DNA of 8,389 nt from Flavobacteriales bacterium (GTDB lineage Bacteria > Bacteroidota > Bacteroidia > Flavobacteriales > JADGDT01), in NCBI GenBank assembly GCA_023145275.1, contig JAGLEB010000059.1, positions 1 to 8,389 on the forward strand, given 5' to 3'. Numbering within the stretch: the first letter of the stretch is position 1; each line of letters starts with the position of its first letter. Shown here in pieces: positions 7,069 to 8,389 of the stretch. The notes under the pieces were generated by a model. The model was not told the origin of the DNA, made no database searches, and was given only the letters and a program-made list of their open reading frames with translations. The translations under genes were made by a program, and so were the position numbers.

Positions 7069-8037
7069 CTATTTTATTATTAAGTCGATATAAATTGGAA
7101 GATGGTCTGAGAATCCTCCATTGTATTTAAATCCTATATATGTTCTATTCGTTTTTTTTCCTAAATATTTGTCATCTTTAGTAAGTAAGAAGTCTTCGTA
7201 AAATACCTTGCATTGATTATCCTTTATATAAGTACTGCTATTGTTCATTAAGCTATTAGAACTTATGAAATGATCTAATTTGCCCCATTTGCCTCCGAAT
7301 TTATGTGTGCCGTGATCTGAATCTAGAAGATTTAAGTTTGAGTTATTATTTATATTTTGAAGGCTAGTATTAGATGATTCATCATTAAAATCGCCCATAA
7401 TTATTAGTTTTGGATTATAAAACTTTTCATTTAAAGAGTCACAAATAGAAATTATTCGTTTAGCTGCGAGGATTCTTTTTGGTTCAGAGTTTTTATATCC
7501 ACCATAGCGCGAAGGGAAATGTACAATCATAAAATGCAAAGTATCTCCACCTTTTACTATGCCTTTAGTGTATAATATTTCTCTAGATCTAATGATGTTA
7601 TTATTGTGGTCTAGCAGAGGGAAGAATTTAGAGTTTAAAGGAAAAAACTTGTCTTTACGGTAGAGTAGGGCAACGTCAATTCCTCTGCGATCAGGCGAAT
7701 CGCGGTGTATTATTCTGAAATCATACCTTTTAAGAGCATCAGTATATATGAGATTCTGCAACACGGTATCATTTTCAATTTCTGATAAACCAATAATTGC
7801 AGGTGCTTCCCATCCACCAATTATTTTTAAAGTTTTTGAAGTCTTTTTTATCTTTTGCCAGTATTTGTAATTGTTCCAATGACGTGATCCGTTTTCTGTG
7901 AATTCATCATCTTTCGTCATAGTATTATTATGCGTATCGAATAGGTTTTCAACGTTATAGAAAATAATTCTAAAATTATCCTGTGCAAAAGAAGTTACAT
8001 GTAGAAAAAATAATGATAGAACAAAGAAATGTTTCAT
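7069..8037 (-). CDS. Secreted endonuclease/exonuclease/phosphatase-family protein
   Basis: A 322-residue metal-dependent phosphoesterase of the DNase I-like EEP superfamily, which cleaves phosphodiesters in nucleic acids, lipids or other substrates; the substrate here is unknown. The N-terminus MKHFFVLSLFFLHVTSFAQD is a signal peptide, probably cut after A18 with no lipobox, so the enzyme is periplasmic or secreted. Superfamily motifs appear in order: YNVENLFD (27-34, N28), LSEIEN (84-89, metal-binding Glu), RRGIDVALLYR (117-127), VHFPSR (172-177, His), IMGDFND (213-219, Asp and Asn), KLDHF (253-257) and FSDHLPIYID (309-318, catalytic His). All key residues seem present and the length is normal for the Bacteroidota form. 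Secretion beside a lipoprotein gene suggests a role in nutrient or phosphate scavenging, but that is inference. Upstream, TATTTTTA (8075-8082, minus) is one base off the -7 consensus and abuts the tandem repeat. Confidence 0.9.
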   Translation of the reverse strand: MKHFFVLSLFFLHVTSFAQDNFRIIFYNVENLFDTHNNTMTKDDEFTENGSRHWNNYKYWQKIKKTSKTLKIIGGWEAPAIIGLSEIENDTVLQNLIYTDALKRYDFRIIHRDSPDRRGIDVALLYRKDKFFPLNSKFFPLLDHNNNIIRSREILYTKGIVKGGDTLHFMIVHFPSRYGGYKNSEPKRILAAKRIISICDSLNEKFYNPKLIIMGDFNDESSNTSLQNINNNSNLNLLDSDHGTHKFGGKWGKLDHFISSNSLMNNSSTYIKDNQCKVFYEDFLLTKDDKYLGKKTNRTYIGFKYNGGFSDHLPIYIDLIIK

Positions 8038-8080
8038 TGTGTTAAGGGTTTGGGAAACACTAAGATACGAATAATAAAAA

Positions 8081-8389
8081 TAGTTCTACTGTTATTTTAA
8101 TGGGTTAAAAGGTTACGAGGTTAAAAGGTTATGAGCTTGTAATCCTGTCAACCTTTTTGCCTTTTAACCTTAACTTAGGTTGTTAATTACTTTAGTTCTA
8201 CTGTTATTTTAATGGGGTTAATAGGTTACGAGGTTAAAAGGTTACGAGCTTGTAATTATGTCAACCTTTTTGCCTTTAACCTTAACTTAGGTTGTTAATT
8301 ACTTTAGTTCTACTGGTATTTTAATGGGGTTAATAGGTTACGAGGTTAAAAGGTTATGAGCTTGTAATCCTGTCAACCTTTTTGCCTTT
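8081..8389. repeat. 112-bp tandem repeat, 2.75 copies, cut by the window edge
   Basis: The copies start at 8081, 8193 and 8305, each with TAGTTCTACTG; the first two are exactly 112 bp and the third is truncated at 85 bp by the window. Copies differ at a few bases and two compensating single-base indels. Each unit holds a nested pair of 16-bp repeats, GGTTAAAAGGTTA(C/T)GA (8103-8118 and 8119-8134 in copy 1; the first member is diverged in copies 2 and 3). Each also has matching inverted arms: AGGTTAAAAGG (8118-8128) with CCTTTTAACCT (8160-8170), or AAAAGGTT with AACCTTTT (8123-8130, 8150-8157). I see no convincing coding sequence. It occupies most of the 352-bp gene-free stretch after 8037. 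Such GGTTAAAAGG/CCTTTTAACC intergenic repeats are, from memory, common in Bacteroidota. Confidence 0.9.

Noticed and set aside
8081..8389. CRISPR array
   Set aside because: The copies are contiguous 112-bp units with almost no variation. There are no short repeats separated by unique spacers, and no cas genes are in the window.

Overview
This is an ordinary chromosomal stretch from an AT-rich member of the Bacteroidota, most likely a flavobacterium-like marine or host-associated bacterium. The evidence is a MutS2 of the Smr-less flavobacterial type, a Bacteroidota-style -7 promoter element (TAnnTTTG) upstream of two genes, no Shine-Dalgarno sequences before the starts, and a secreted YNVENLF-type phosphoesterase common in this phylum. 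I cannot name genus or species from the sequence alone.

Layout, left to right. Bases 1-51 hold the edge of what looks like a dispersed intergenic repeat. Bases 104-193 hold a long imperfect stem-loop with a T-rich tail on the minus strand, a plausible terminator for mutS2. mutS2 (242-2443, minus) is complete. A 323-bp divergent intergenic region (2444-2766) carries a -7 element for each flanking gene, a 17-bp near-palindrome that could be an operator, and one doubtful 44-codon hydrophobic ORF. pta (2824-4920) and ackA (4948-6144) follow on the plus strand as a tight two-gene operon that ends at a strong intrinsic terminator (6164-6198). Converging on it from the right are a lipoprotein gene with DUF4163/DUF3298-like features (6256-7014, minus) and a gene for a secreted endonuclease/exonuclease/phosphatase-family enzyme (7069-8037, minus). 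The last 309 bases are a 112-bp tandem repeat, about 2.75 copies long and cut by the window edge.

Functionally, Pta and AckA together convert acetyl-CoA to acetate with ATP formation, or run in reverse to activate acetate. MutS2 acts on DNA or on stalled ribosomes and has no evident link to acetate metabolism beyond sharing the divergent promoter region. The two right-hand genes encode exported proteins and may be cotranscribed.

I found no clear new defence, mobile or biosynthetic system. The most unusual parts are non-coding: the nested, hairpin-forming tandem repeat at the right edge, the palindrome upstream of pta, and the structured element downstream of mutS2.
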